Assembly: GCF_036884845.1 (NCBI RefSeq)
Contig: NZ_CP145732.1
Location: 4,526,001 to 4,590,000 of the forward strand
DNA length: 64,000 nt
Origin: Pseudomonas sp. MAG733B
GTDB taxonomy: Bacteria; Pseudomonadota; Gammaproteobacteria; Pseudomonadales; Pseudomonadaceae
Reading direction: 5' to 3'
In this document: piece by piece, positions 33,782 through 42,247 of the stretch
Position numbering within the stretch: position 1 is the first letter of the stretch
Layout of the letters: each line of letters opens with the position of its first letter
Program-made: the position numbers and the translations under genes
Notes under the pieces: model-generated
Database searches by the model: none
What the model was told of the DNA's origin: nothing
What the model saw: the letters and a program-made list of their open reading frames with translations, nothing else

Positions 33782-35410
33782 TCAGCCCAATCCGAACTCC
33801 TTGATGGCGTGCTCGCGCAAGCGGTTCTTCTGGACCTTGCTCGAGCCGGTCATGCCGATGCTTTCAAAGCCCTCGACCACGCTGAGGTAGCGCGGCACCT
33901 TGAAGTTGGCGCAGCACTGTTTGCAGAACGCGATCAACTCGGCGGTTTCGGCGTGCTGGCCACTGCGCAGGGTCACGTAGGCGGCCGGCACTTCGCCCAG
34001 TCGCGGGTCGGGCACGCCGACCACCTGGGCCAGTTCCACGCTTGGGTGTTTGAGCAGCACCTGCTCGACTTCCAGCGGCGAAACGTTCTCCCCGCCCACC
34101 CGGAACATGTCCTTGAGCCGGCCAATGAAACGCAAGCGGCCATCGACGCCCATCTCCCCCAGATCACCGGTATGCAGCCAGCCTGAGCGCAGGGTCTGGG
34201 CGGTTTGTTCTGGCAGTTTGTAGTAGCCCTTCATCAGGCTCCAGCCTTTGGCGCAGATCTCGCCGACTTCACCGGGCGGCAAGGTTGCGCCGGTGTGCGG
34301 ATCGCGGATTTCGATGCTGATTCCTGCGTGGGGTAGCATGTAGCCGTCGATGCGCTGCGCCAACGGCTCGCTGGTGGCCGACACCACGAGGTTGGGCGCC
34401 GCTTCGGACAAACCGTAGGCGTTGCAGATTTCCGTGGCGCCCATCAACTCGACCACGTCGCGCAGGATGTGCGGACTGGCGGCAGCCCATCCCCCTCGCA
34501 AATGAAGCTTTGAAGCATCAAAGCCTGGGTCGGCGAGCATCATCAAAAACATTGTGTCGTTGCCCGAGGTCAGTGTGCAGCGCTCCTCGGCCATGATCGA
34601 CAGCGCCTGACCCGGATCGAAAGTCTGGGCGGTCACCAGGCAGGCGCCTTCGACCAGCGCGACCAGCAACGACATGGTGCTGCCGGACACGTGGTAGAAC
34701 GGTCGCGGGCTGAAATAGCGATCATCGGCACGCACGCCGATGCGCCCCGCCACCGACTTGGCGACTCCCAGCATCGCCGCGTGACTGAGCATGACGCCCT
34801 TGGGGTAACTGGTGGTGCCGGACGTCAGTTGAATCAGCAGCGTGTCGTCGGCCTGCACCCGATTTCGTGCCGCCTCGAGCTCGGCATCATCGATGGCCAC
34901 GCCGGCACCGAGGAAATCGCCCTGGCTGCGGGCTCCGGCCGGGACCTGCTCGCCATCGACGATCAGGTTGTGCAGCAGCGGCAATACATTGCCCGGCAGA
35001 ACGCTGTCGATGGCCGGCTCGATCTCCCGGAGCATGCCGACGAAGTCGATCTTGCCGAGGAACCGATCGACGCAAAACAGCGCACGAATATCTTCGTGAC
35101 CCAGGCCATAGCTGAGTTCTTCGGTGCGAAACCGGGTGTTGAGCGGCACTGTCACCAGGCCCAGGGATGCCGCTGCATACCAGTGCACCGCCCAACTGAC
35201 CGAGTTGGCCCGCAGCAGGCCTATGTGGTCACCGTGCTTCAAGCCCAACGCCAGCATGGCCCGAGCGACATTGTCCGCACTCTCGACCAGTTGTCTGTAG
35301 GTCAGACGGCCGTCTTCCGCCGCCAGGGCTTCGGCATGGGGACGTTGTTGGGCAACACCACACAGCACCGCCCACAGCGGAATACGAACGGGGGATTGGA
35401 CGTCACTCAC
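33782..35410 (-). CDS. Acyl-CoA synthetase (AMP-forming)
   Basis: A 542-residue ANL-superfamily ligase. P-loop LTSGTTSYPKGVML (about 193-206), A5 region CNAYGLSEAAPNL, A7 GWLHTGDLG, A8 RLRFIGRLKDMFRVGGENVSP, and the catalytic lysine near the end in GSSKVQKNRLR. It would activate a carboxylic acid to its CoA ester with ATP. Last gene of a five-gene operon; its start overlaps the end of the enoyl-CoA hydratase gene by eight bases. Related to medium-chain or aryl-acid ligases; substrate not evident. Confidence 0.9.
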   Translation of the reverse strand: MSDVQSPVRIPLWAVLCGVAQQRPHAEALAAEDGRLTYRQLVESADNVARAMLALGLKHGDHIGLLRANSVSWAVHWYAAASLGLVTVPLNTRFRTEELSYGLGHEDIRALFCVDRFLGKIDFVGMLREIEPAIDSVLPGNVLPLLHNLIVDGEQVPAGARSQGDFLGAGVAIDDAELEAARNRVQADDTLLIQLTSGTTSYPKGVMLSHAAMLGVAKSVAGRIGVRADDRYFSPRPFYHVSGSTMSLLVALVEGACLVTAQTFDPGQALSIMAEERCTLTSGNDTMFLMMLADPGFDASKLHLRGGWAAASPHILRDVVELMGATEICNAYGLSEAAPNLVVSATSEPLAQRIDGYMLPHAGISIEIRDPHTGATLPPGEVGEICAKGWSLMKGYYKLPEQTAQTLRSGWLHTGDLGEMGVDGRLRFIGRLKDMFRVGGENVSPLEVEQVLLKHPSVELAQVVGVPDPRLGEVPAAYVTLRSGQHAETAELIAFCKQCCANFKVPRYLSVVEGFESIGMTGSSKVQKNRLREHAIKEFGLG

Positions 35411-36176
35411 TGGCGGTATCCTTTTTGAAGGTGGTCATGGCGGCTTTCCAGACGCCGGCATTGAGATTTTCTTCGATCGCCAGAATTTCCCGGGCCAAGG
35501 CGCCGTGACGGCTATCGTCCAAGCCATGGTCCAGGGTGTGTTTGGCGCTGCGCATAGCGTGGGGCGGCCCGGCGGCAATCTCTTGCGCCAGCCGGTCGCT
35601 GAATTCACGCAACTCACCGGAGGCCACGACGCGATTGAGCAGGCCGATGCGCTGCGCCTCGTGCGCATCAACGACGCGCCCGGTGAACATCAGTTCCTTG
35701 GCCAGGCGCCGACCGACGATGCGCGGCAGACGTTGAGTGGCGCCCACGGTGCCCCAGCGCGCTTCGGGGTAGCGAAAACTGGCGCGATCACTGGCGATAG
35801 CGAAGTCGCAGGCACTGGCGATTTCGCAACCGGAGCCGATGGCGGCGCCATCGAGCACCGCGAAGATCGGAATCGGCAGATCCTCGATGGCCGCATACAG
35901 GGCGAATGCGCGCAGACGCCGGGCGCGGATCTGGTCATCGTCCATGCCCTCGCGTTCTTTCAAATCGGCGCCGGCACAGAACACCGGACCTTCTGCGCGA
36001 ATCACCGCAACGTGCACAGCCGGGTTGTCGCGGATAGTCAACAAGGCGCGATGAAGATCGCGGCACAAGGCGCTGTTCAAGGCGTTGCGGGCTTCGGGTC
36101 GATCAAGCACCAGCTCGGCAATGTGCTGCTCTCTATCGATGTTCAGACGTACAGTGGAATAGGTGTTCATACTCAA
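35403..36176 (-). CDS. Enoyl-CoA hydratase/isomerase
   Basis: A 257-residue crotonase. Substrate pocket VFCAGADLKER, oxyanion hole LDGAAIGSGCEIASACD, then RYPEARWGTVGATQRLPRI and KELMFTGRVVDAHEA, which carry the acidic residues of active hydratases. It overlaps four bases with the CoA-transferase gene before it and eight with the synthetase after it. The LKEREGMDDDQIRARR segment resembles methylglutaconyl-CoA-hydratase-type enzymes, an impression only. It would hydrate a 2-enoyl-CoA in the pathway. Confidence 0.88.
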   Translation of the reverse strand: MSMNTYSTVRLNIDREQHIAELVLDRPEARNALNSALCRDLHRALLTIRDNPAVHVAVIRAEGPVFCAGADLKEREGMDDDQIRARRLRAFALYAAIEDLPIPIFAVLDGAAIGSGCEIASACDFAIASDRASFRYPEARWGTVGATQRLPRIVGRRLAKELMFTGRVVDAHEAQRIGLLNRVVASGELREFSDRLAQEIAAGPPHAMRSAKHTLDHGLDDSRHGALAREILAIEENLNAGVWKAAMTTFKKDTASE

Positions 36177-37384
36177 ATCGCCCCCCCGGCCCGCAAGCCA
36201 TCGATCTGTTGTGCGGAGTAACCCAGTTCGGTCAGCACCGTATCGTTGTGCTCACCCAGCAATGGCGGGCGGCTGAGTGTCGGGTTGTCGAAGCCGGTGA
36301 AGTGAAACGGCAAGCGAATCGCCGGGAAACTGCCGGTTTGCGGATGGTCGAAACGATCGAATACGCCCCGGGCTTGCAGGTGCGGATCGACCATCACCTC
36401 GTCCAGCGTCTTGAGCGGTCCGGCCGGTACGCCGAACGCATCACAGGCTGCACACAATTGGTCGCGGGTCAGCCCCTCGCAGGCTTGCGTCAACGCCTGC
36501 ATGACTTCGTCGCGGTGCAAGACGCGACCACTGTTTTCCCGCAGCCTCGGGTCTTCGGCCAGTGCGTCCAGACCGAGCAGTTTGCACAGAGGTTTCCAAT
36601 GCTGATCGGCGCCGGTGATGTGCACGAAACCGCCGTCGGCACAGCGGAAACTGGCCGAGGGCACACGGCCCGGGTGTTCGGTGCCCATGCGCGTCGGCAG
36701 CTCGGCATGGGTAAAGAAGCGCGCCGCGGCCAGTGACAGCAGCGGGATCTGGCCATCGAGCATGGAGAAGTCCAGATAGGCACCCTCCCCGCGCCCTCTG
36801 GCACCTTGCAGCATGGCCAGGGTCCCCAGGGCGATCCACAGACCCGAGGTCATGTCCGCCACCGGCACACCAGGCTTGACCGGTTCACCCTCGCGAGCAC
36901 CAGTCATGCTCATCAGGCCGCTCATGGCCTGGAACACCGTGTCGTAGCCTTTGCGTTTGGCGTAGGGGCCGGTCTGGCCGAAACCGGTACAGGAGACGTA
37001 CACCAGTTCGCGGTTGACCTTTTGCAGGCTCGGCCAATCCAGGCCGTAACGGGCCAGGGTGCCGGTGGGAAAATTCTCCAGCACCACATCGGCGTCGGCC
37101 ACCAGCTTGCGCACGATGTCCTGGCCCTCTACCGAGCGTAGATTGACGCTGATCGATTCCTTGCTGCGATTGAAGGCGTAGTAATAGGCGCTGCGCTCCA
37201 CGCTAGAATCGTCGTTTTGCGCAACGCTGTCGGCGAACGGCTCGTAACCCCGGGTTTCGTCACCCGTGTCCGGTTGCTCAACCTTGATCACCCGCGCGCC
37301 CAACTCCGCCAGGATCATCCCGGCCAGCGGACAGGCGAGTACCCGCGCCATCTCGATTACGGTAATTCCCTCAAGCGGCTTCAT
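36173..37384 (-). CDS. CaiB/BaiF-family (class III) CoA-transferase
   Basis: A 403-residue family III CoA-transferase. LEGITVIEMARVLACPLAGM, then ARVIKVEQPDTGDETRGYEP, the catalytic aspartate region in the PVADMTSGLWIALG segment, and RMGTEHPGRVPSASF are typical. These enzymes pass CoA from succinyl-CoA or another donor to a dicarboxylic or hydroxy acid without using ATP. Four-base overlaps on both sides tie it tightly to the two hydratases. Having both a transferase and a ligase suggests two acids are activated or that the transferase recycles CoA. Confidence 0.9.
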   Translation of the reverse strand: MKPLEGITVIEMARVLACPLAGMILAELGARVIKVEQPDTGDETRGYEPFADSVAQNDDSSVERSAYYYAFNRSKESISVNLRSVEGQDIVRKLVADADVVLENFPTGTLARYGLDWPSLQKVNRELVYVSCTGFGQTGPYAKRKGYDTVFQAMSGLMSMTGAREGEPVKPGVPVADMTSGLWIALGTLAMLQGARGRGEGAYLDFSMLDGQIPLLSLAAARFFTHAELPTRMGTEHPGRVPSASFRCADGGFVHITGADQHWKPLCKLLGLDALAEDPRLRENSGRVLHRDEVMQALTQACEGLTRDQLCAACDAFGVPAGPLKTLDEVMVDPHLQARGVFDRFDHPQTGSFPAIRLPFHFTGFDNPTLSRPPLLGEHNDTVLTELGYSAQQIDGLRAGGAI

Positions 37385-38130
37385 GCCGGCGTCTCCTGGC
37401 CTTGGCGAAAGGCACGCATCCGCGCATTGAGTGCCTTGCCGCGCTGCAATCCTTCGCTGAAGGGCAACTCGGCCACTTCATGGAAAATCCGTTTGGTGGC
37501 GCGCATCGCTTGCACCGGATAACTGGCCAGCGTCGCGGCGAGCTGGTGGGCTTCATCCAGCAACTGACCGGCAGGCACGACGCGGTTGATCAGACCGAGT
37601 GCCAACGCTTCATCGGCCGCCACGGTGCGACCGCTTGCCACCAGTTCAAAGGCAGCCTTGCGCCCTACGTGCTCGACCAGTCCGGCCATGACAATCGCGG
37701 CGACGATGCCGTGCTTGACCTCCGGGTAACCGAATCGTGCTTCCGGGGTTGCCAGCGCCAAGTCGCAGGACAGCACCAGGCCGCTGCCGCCGCCCATGGC
37801 GTAGCCGTTTACCGCGGCAATCAGCGGTTTGCTCAGGCATTTGCCCAGCCCCTGCAGTTCAGTGGTCAACGCGGCACGCTGTTCGACCAGCGCCTGGTTG
37901 TCCGGGGTGAGAATGGCGAACTCCCGGGTATCGGCCCCCGCGCAGAAGCCGCGACCGGCACCGGTCAGAATGATCGCGCGGACGGAATCATCGGCGTCGG
38001 CGGCTTTCAAGGCATCGATCAGGGCCTGGGTCAGGGCGAAGTTCAGGGCATTGAGTTTGTCGGGACGATTGAGCGTCAGCACCAGCACGCCAGCATCGAA
38101 TTCGCTGAGGATCAGGGTTTCGGTTGTCAT
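37381..38130 (-). CDS. Enoyl-CoA hydratase/isomerase
   Basis: A 249-residue crotonase, second in the operon. Motifs FCAGADTREFAIL, NGYAMGGGSGLVLSCDLA, RFGYPEVKHGIVAAIVM and AAFELVASGRTVAADEA; in the usual GGTQRL position it has AAIVMAGL, a departure seen in several non-hydratase crotonases. The ATG at 38130 has GGAG seven bases before it. It lies 14 bases after the nitronate monooxygenase gene and overlaps the CoA-transferase gene by four. Hydratase, isomerase or hydrolase activity are all possible. Confidence 0.86.
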   Translation of the reverse strand: MTTETLILSEFDAGVLVLTLNRPDKLNALNFALTQALIDALKAADADDSVRAIILTGAGRGFCAGADTREFAILTPDNQALVEQRAALTTELQGLGKCLSKPLIAAVNGYAMGGGSGLVLSCDLALATPEARFGYPEVKHGIVAAIVMAGLVEHVGRKAAFELVASGRTVAADEALALGLINRVVPAGQLLDEAHQLAATLASYPVQAMRATKRIFHEVAELPFSEGLQRGKALNARMRAFRQGQETPA

Positions 38131-38143
38131 TGTTATTCTCCAA

Positions 38144-39109
38144 TCAAGACTGCATGTCACGCAGACGTTTCAATGCCTGTTCGGTTTCTTGCACCAATTT
38201 CGCCATGATGCTGGCGGCTGGTTGTATCTCGTTGATCAACCCCGCGCATTGGCCGGCCTCGACCTTGCCGTTGGCCGTGTCGCCTTCGAGGCTGGCTTGC
38301 TTGAGGGTGGCCGAGGCCAGCAGCGCCTCATAGGATGCTGGATTGCTGATGTGCTGGCCGTCGTGTTCAGCGGCCAGTACGCGATCGGTGAAGTCGTTGC
38401 GCACGCTGCGCACCGGCAGCTTTCCGCGGCCCACCAGCAGGGTGTCGTCGATGCCGGCGGCCAGCACTTTGCGTTTGTATTCGGGATGCAGGCGCGCCTC
38501 TTCGCTGAGGATGAAGCGCGTACCCAGTTGCACCGCATCGGCGCCCAGCGCCAGTAGCGCCGCAATGCCGTAGCCGTCGGCAACACCCCCGCCGGCGACC
38601 ACCGGGCAGTCCACGTGTTGCAGCACGCTCCGGACGTTGACCAGCGTGCTCACCTCATTGGCGGGTGGGTGGCCGCCGGCCTCGCAGCCGACTACCACCA
38701 GCGCATCGACGCCGGCCGCCGCGGCCTTTTGCGCATGCTCGACAAACGCCACCACGTGCATCCAGGTCGCGCCATAAGCATGAAAGCGCTGCACATGCGG
38801 CCTGGGCGAGCCCTGGCTGGCGATGATCACCGGCACTCGCTCACGTTCCAGCAGGTCGAGTATTTCGGCGGCGCCCTTGCGGTACAGCGGGATGTTGACG
38901 GCGAAGGGTTTGTCGGTGAGTGTCCGGATTTCGGCGAGGGTCTGCGCCAGGTCTTCCAGGCGCATGGGGCCAGCAGCAATCACCCCCAACCCACCTGCGT
39001 TGGAGACGGCCGCAGGCAGGGCGGCACAACTGGAGGCCCAACTCATGCCCGCTTGTATGATTGGATACTGGATCCCGAGCAGGCGGGTCAAAGGGGTCTT
39101 CAACGACAT
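38144..39109 (-). CDS. Nitronate monooxygenase/2-nitropropane dioxygenase family flavoprotein
   Basis: A 321-residue FMN TIM-barrel protein. TPLTRLLGIQYPIIQAGMSWA at the start, then AGGLGVIAAG, VVGCEAGGHPP (phosphate-binding glycine loop), VVAGGGVADGYGI and ADAVQLGTRFI. This family includes nitronate monooxygenases and FabK-like enoyl reductases; genes of this type recur in acyl-CoA operons, where an enoyl-CoA reductase role is plausible. First gene of the five-gene operon, 30 bases downstream of a palindrome-flanked promoter. Confidence 0.85.
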   Translation of the reverse strand: MSLKTPLTRLLGIQYPIIQAGMSWASSCAALPAAVSNAGGLGVIAAGPMRLEDLAQTLAEIRTLTDKPFAVNIPLYRKGAAEILDLLERERVPVIIASQGSPRPHVQRFHAYGATWMHVVAFVEHAQKAAAAGVDALVVVGCEAGGHPPANEVSTLVNVRSVLQHVDCPVVAGGGVADGYGIAALLALGADAVQLGTRFILSEEARLHPEYKRKVLAAGIDDTLLVGRGKLPVRSVRNDFTDRVLAAEHDGQHISNPASYEALLASATLKQASLEGDTANGKVEAGQCAGLINEIQPAASIMAKLVQETEQALKRLRDMQS

Positions 39110-39139
39110 CGGTCACGCCTCGTCTTGTTTTAATTTACG

Positions 39140-39173
39140 TTGACAATATCAACTACATAGTTGACCTTGTCAA
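39140..39173. promoter_or_regulatory. Twin MarR boxes over a promoter
   Basis: TTGACAATATCAA (39140-39152) and TTGACCTTGTCAA (39161-39173) match the palindrome at 33220, with centres 21 bases apart, two helical turns. On the minus strand TTGACA (39173-39168), 17 bases, GATATT (39150-39145) forms a good sigma-70 promoter for the operon starting at 39109; the boxes cover its -35 and -10, as expected for repression. The MFS gene at 39323 reads the other way and may share control. Confidence 0.65.
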
Positions 39174-39322
39174 TCATATGGCGAGCCTGCAATTGGCAGG
39201 CAAATCGTATAAGCGCATTGACTCGCAAGCTGCATGACGGACGGACTCAGCAGGCCCGCCTGCGATCTTCAGGCAACTGCCCGGCATCGGCTTCACCTAA
39301 CAAAAACAAGACAGGAGTTCCC

Positions 39323-40648
39323 ATGCAATCTTCCTCGTCCCCGGGCCACGACCCGGCGGTTTATCGGCGCATCAGCTGGCGGATCATGCCGCTGCTGTTG
39401 CTGTGCTACATCGTCAATTACATAGACCGGGTCAACATTGGCATTGCCAAGCTGCAGTTCAGCAACGACCTGGGTTTCAGCGCAGCGGTGTTCGGGCTGG
39501 GCGCCGGCCTGTTTTTCGTCGGGTTCCTGCTGTTCGAAGTGCCGAGCAACCTGCTACTGGCCCGCATCGGTGCGCGCAAGACGCTGCTGCGAATCATGCT
39601 GCTGTGGGGGCTGGTGTCGACACTGACCATGTTCGTGCAGACGCCGTGGCAGTTCTACACTTTGCGCGTGCTGCTGGGAGTGGCAGAAGCCGGGTTCTTC
39701 CCGGGGATCATTCTGTACCTCTCCTACTGGTATCCTGCCAGCCGACGCGGGCGCATTACCTCGCTGTTTTTCGTCGGCGTGCCCATCGCCGGACTGATCG
39801 GTTCCCCCCTTTCCGGCTGGATCATGAGCTTCTTTTCCGGGTACATGGGACTCAAGGGCTGGCAGTGGATGTTCCTGCTCGAAGGCCTGCCAGCGATGAT
39901 CCTGGGCGTGGTGGCTTTCGTATGGCTGGATGACAAACCGGCGGATGCGAAATGGCTCACCGACCAGCAAAAACAACAGGTCGAGAGGGACTTGCAGCTT
40001 GAACAGCAGGCTCATGCACCGTCAAGCCATCAGAGTTCGCTGCGCCTGGCCTTGCAGGAGCCGAAGCTGCTGGTGCTGGGGGTGATCTCGCTGTGCAGTT
40101 ATGTGCTGGCCAACACCATCGCGTTTTTCTCCCCGACCATCATCCACAACAGTGGCATCACCGACGTCATGCACGTCGGCTTCCTGGCCGCGATACCGGC
40201 GCTGGTGGGCATTGCCGCCATGCTCTGGGTAGGCCGCCATTCCGACCGCTCCGGCGAGCGTCGCTGGCACTACGCCCTGCCACTGTTCGCCGCCGCCCTG
40301 AGCCTGGCCCTGCTGCGCACGGCAGAAGGCAATCCGCTGTTCTCGATCCTGCTGCTGAGCATCGCATCAGCCGGGCATTTCGCGAGCCTGTCAGTGTTCT
40401 GGTCGATCCCGCCCGAAGTACTTTCCCGCGGCGCCGCAGCCGCCGGGATCGCCATTGTCAGCAGCATCGGCGCACTGGGCGGCGCGATTGGTCCTTCCCT
40501 GCTGGGATACATCACCACGGCCACCGGTGACCTGGGGATGGCCCTGCGAGTGGCGGCGGCCATCGTGGCCATGGGCGGGGTGATCATGTTGCTGCTGTTC
40601 CGGCGCAATCATCGGCCACATTTGCAGGCGGCGGGTCAGGAGACCTGA
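39323..40648 (+). CDS. MFS transporter, anion:cation symporter (ACS) family
   Basis: A 441-residue, twelve-span transporter. The helix-1 region LLLCYIVNYIDRVNIGIAKL and PASRRGRITSLFFVGVPIAG are signatures of the ACS family, which takes up organic anions such as hexuronates, tartrate, phthalate or hydroxy acids with protons. The ATG at 39323 has AGGAG upstream. Divergent from the acyl-CoA operon and next to the twin MarR boxes, so it probably imports the acid which that operon activates. The preceding 150 bases are leader sequence. Confidence 0.9.
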   Translation: MQSSSSPGHDPAVYRRISWRIMPLLLLCYIVNYIDRVNIGIAKLQFSNDLGFSAAVFGLGAGLFFVGFLLFEVPSNLLLARIGARKTLLRIMLLWGLVSTLTMFVQTPWQFYTLRVLLGVAEAGFFPGIILYLSYWYPASRRGRITSLFFVGVPIAGLIGSPLSGWIMSFFSGYMGLKGWQWMFLLEGLPAMILGVVAFVWLDDKPADAKWLTDQQKQQVERDLQLEQQAHAPSSHQSSLRLALQEPKLLVLGVISLCSYVLANTIAFFSPTIIHNSGITDVMHVGFLAAIPALVGIAAMLWVGRHSDRSGERRWHYALPLFAAALSLALLRTAEGNPLFSILLLSIASAGHFASLSVFWSIPPEVLSRGAAAAGIAIVSSIGALGGAIGPSLLGYITTATGDLGMALRVAAAIVAMGGVIMLLLFRRNHRPHLQAAGQET

Positions 40649-40709
40649 TCACTCTGCGAATGTTGCAAGGTGATGAGTGAGGGCCGATAGCTGCTTTCGA
40701 ATGAGGGCA

Positions 40710-40757
40710 GTTATTGGCCGATTTCTGTCTGTCGCCAACGGCAGCTGTCGGCCCAGA
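40710..40757 (-). repeat. Dispersed intergenic repeat copy, reverse orientation
   Basis: The reverse complement reads TCTGGGCCGACAGCTGCCGT, then TGGCGACAGACAGAAATCGGCCAATAAC, the same block order as the copy at 60712. It lies between the MFS gene and the transposase remnant. Confidence 0.6.
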
Positions 40758-40822
40758 GTGTGTAAAAACGCCTTCGCGAACACTTGCTATGATTTCTGAG
40801 GATTTCATCGCAGGGATCGCCC

Positions 40823-41198
40823 ATGAAGCGCTTCATCCAAGGTGAACATCGAGGCCAAGGCACCTTACTTTCCGAGAGCCTCGACGACTACGTCAGCGAT
40901 ACCAACCCGGTGCGCGTAGTCGACGTCTTTGTCGATGAACTCGACCTGGTCTCCTTGGGTTTTGACGGTGCTATCCCAGCCGACACAGGCCGGCCTGCTT
41001 ACCACCCAGCGATCCTGCTGAATATCTACATTTACGGCTATCTCAACCGCATCCATTCGAGGAATGGAAGAAATCGAATCGAGTATCAACCGTTACCTGA
41101 CGGTACTCGATGCTGCCGATCGGCAAGAACCCACAGCTTTCGAGACCAGTACCGGGCGGCTGAAAGAGAAAATCGCCAAGCTCAAAAATGAGGGATGA
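40823..41198 (+). pseudogene. IS1182-family transposase remnant
   Basis: The first 77 codons (MKRFIQGEHRGQGTLLSESL onward, through DTGRPAYHPAILLNIYIYGY to LNRIHS) are the N-terminus of an IS1182-family transposase. The continuation is then lost; from 41064, in another frame, an internal piece follows (MEEIESSINRYLTVLDAADR to RLKEKIAKLKNEG), ending in TGA at 41198. The intact protein is about 450-500 residues, so most, including the DDE catalytic core, is gone. No terminal inverted repeats could be recognised. Marks an old insertion next to the ars cluster. Confidence 0.85.
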
Positions 41199-41265
41199 GG
41201 AATTACTCTTCAAGTGATGCGAGGACTTCGCTTTAGTCGAGGCGCCCAATTGCTTAGGATGGCAC

Positions 41266-42093
41266 ATGCCCTATCACATTATCTTGCTCGTACTTTTCGC
41301 AGCGCTCTTGCATGCCAGTTGGAATGCCGCATTGCGCGGTGGCACCGACAGACTTTGGTCGATGACGATCATGTGCGTGGCGGTAGCCATTGCCAGCATC
41401 GCAACAGCCTTGTTTTTGGAAGCTCCGGCCCAAGCCAGCTGGTTCTACGCAGCGCTTTCAGCGGTGCTGCACGTTGGCTACAACCTGTTCCTGGTGCGCA
41501 GCTATAAGGTTGGAGACCTTGGACAAACTTACCCTATCTCACGGGGCTCCTCGCCTGTCCTCATTACCCTCGCCGCTTCGCTTTTTGCCGGAGAAACGGT
41601 TGGGCCAGTGGCGATGATCGGCATTTTACTGGTCTCAGGCGGCATCATCTCGCTGGCCTTCAGGGGACGCAAGCTTGCCGTTCCCAGTCTGCCTTACGCC
41701 CTGGGAACCGGTTGTTTCATTGCGGCTTATAGCGTGACGGATGGCATTGGCGTCCGCCTGTCCGGCGCGCCGATGGCATACACGGTATGGATGTGCGCCT
41801 TGTGGGGCATCTTGATGCCTTTGGTGTATGTCGGTGTGCGCGACGCGAAAAGTTTATGTTCCTTGCGACCGGGGTTCATGTCGGCCTTCATTGGAGGTCT
41901 GGTTTCACTTCTGGCCTATGGCATCGTCATCTACGCCATGTCCGCCGCGCCCATGGGAGCGGTGTCGGCGTTGCGCGAAACCAGCGTGTTGTTCGCGGCA
42001 TTGATCGGATATTTTTTCTTGGGCGAAACACTGACTGTCCGAAAAGTATTGGCATGCGCGGTGATTGCTGTCGGCACGATCATCATTGGCTGA
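41266..42093 (+). CDS. EamA/DMT-family transporter
   Basis: A 275-residue inner-membrane protein with about ten hydrophobic spans in two EamA repeats. The second repeat contains GAVSALRETSVLFAALIGYF then LGETLTVRKVLACAVIAVG, the family hallmark. Drug/metabolite transporters of this kind export amino acids, metabolites or toxic compounds. It starts behind an AGGA site, right after the transposase remnant and before the ars operon, but is separated from arsR by a repeat and a promoter region, so is likely its own unit. Substrate unknown. Confidence 0.85.
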   Translation: MPYHIILLVLFAALLHASWNAALRGGTDRLWSMTIMCVAVAIASIATALFLEAPAQASWFYAALSAVLHVGYNLFLVRSYKVGDLGQTYPISRGSSPVLITLAASLFAGETVGPVAMIGILLVSGGIISLAFRGRKLAVPSLPYALGTGCFIAAYSVTDGIGVRLSGAPMAYTVWMCALWGILMPLVYVGVRDAKSLCSLRPGFMSAFIGGLVSLLAYGIVIYAMSAAPMGAVSALRETSVLFAALIGYFFLGETLTVRKVLACAVIAVGTIIIG

Positions 42094-42121
42094 CGGCAAG
42101 GGCGCAAAGCCGAGGTCAGCT

Positions 42122-42178
42122 TGGGGTCTGTTACCACCCTTCGCGACAGGCAACTGCCGGCCAGGAGCGGTCGTTCAC
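42122..42178 (+). repeat. Dispersed intergenic repeat copy
   Basis: TGGGGTCTGTTACCACCCTTCGCGACAGGCAACTGCCGGCCAGGAGCGGTCGTTCAC, same block order as at 60712 and 49461, just after the EamA gene. Confidence 0.55.
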
Positions 42179-42198
42179 CCATAATGACTTGCCTTAAA

Positions 42199-42232
42199 CA
42201 TATGGATATCCGTATATTTGATTATCCATATG
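42199..42232. promoter_or_regulatory. ArsR operator and ars promoter region
   Basis: CATATGGATA (42199-42208) and TATCCATATG (42223-42232) form a perfect 10-base inverted repeat with a 14-base spacer, ending 15 bases before the arsR start. Extended AT-rich dyads at this place are the known pattern of ArsR binding sites. Arsenite release of ArsR would open the arsRBCH operon. Confidence 0.65.
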
Positions 42233-42247
42233 TAAAAGAACCCTAGC

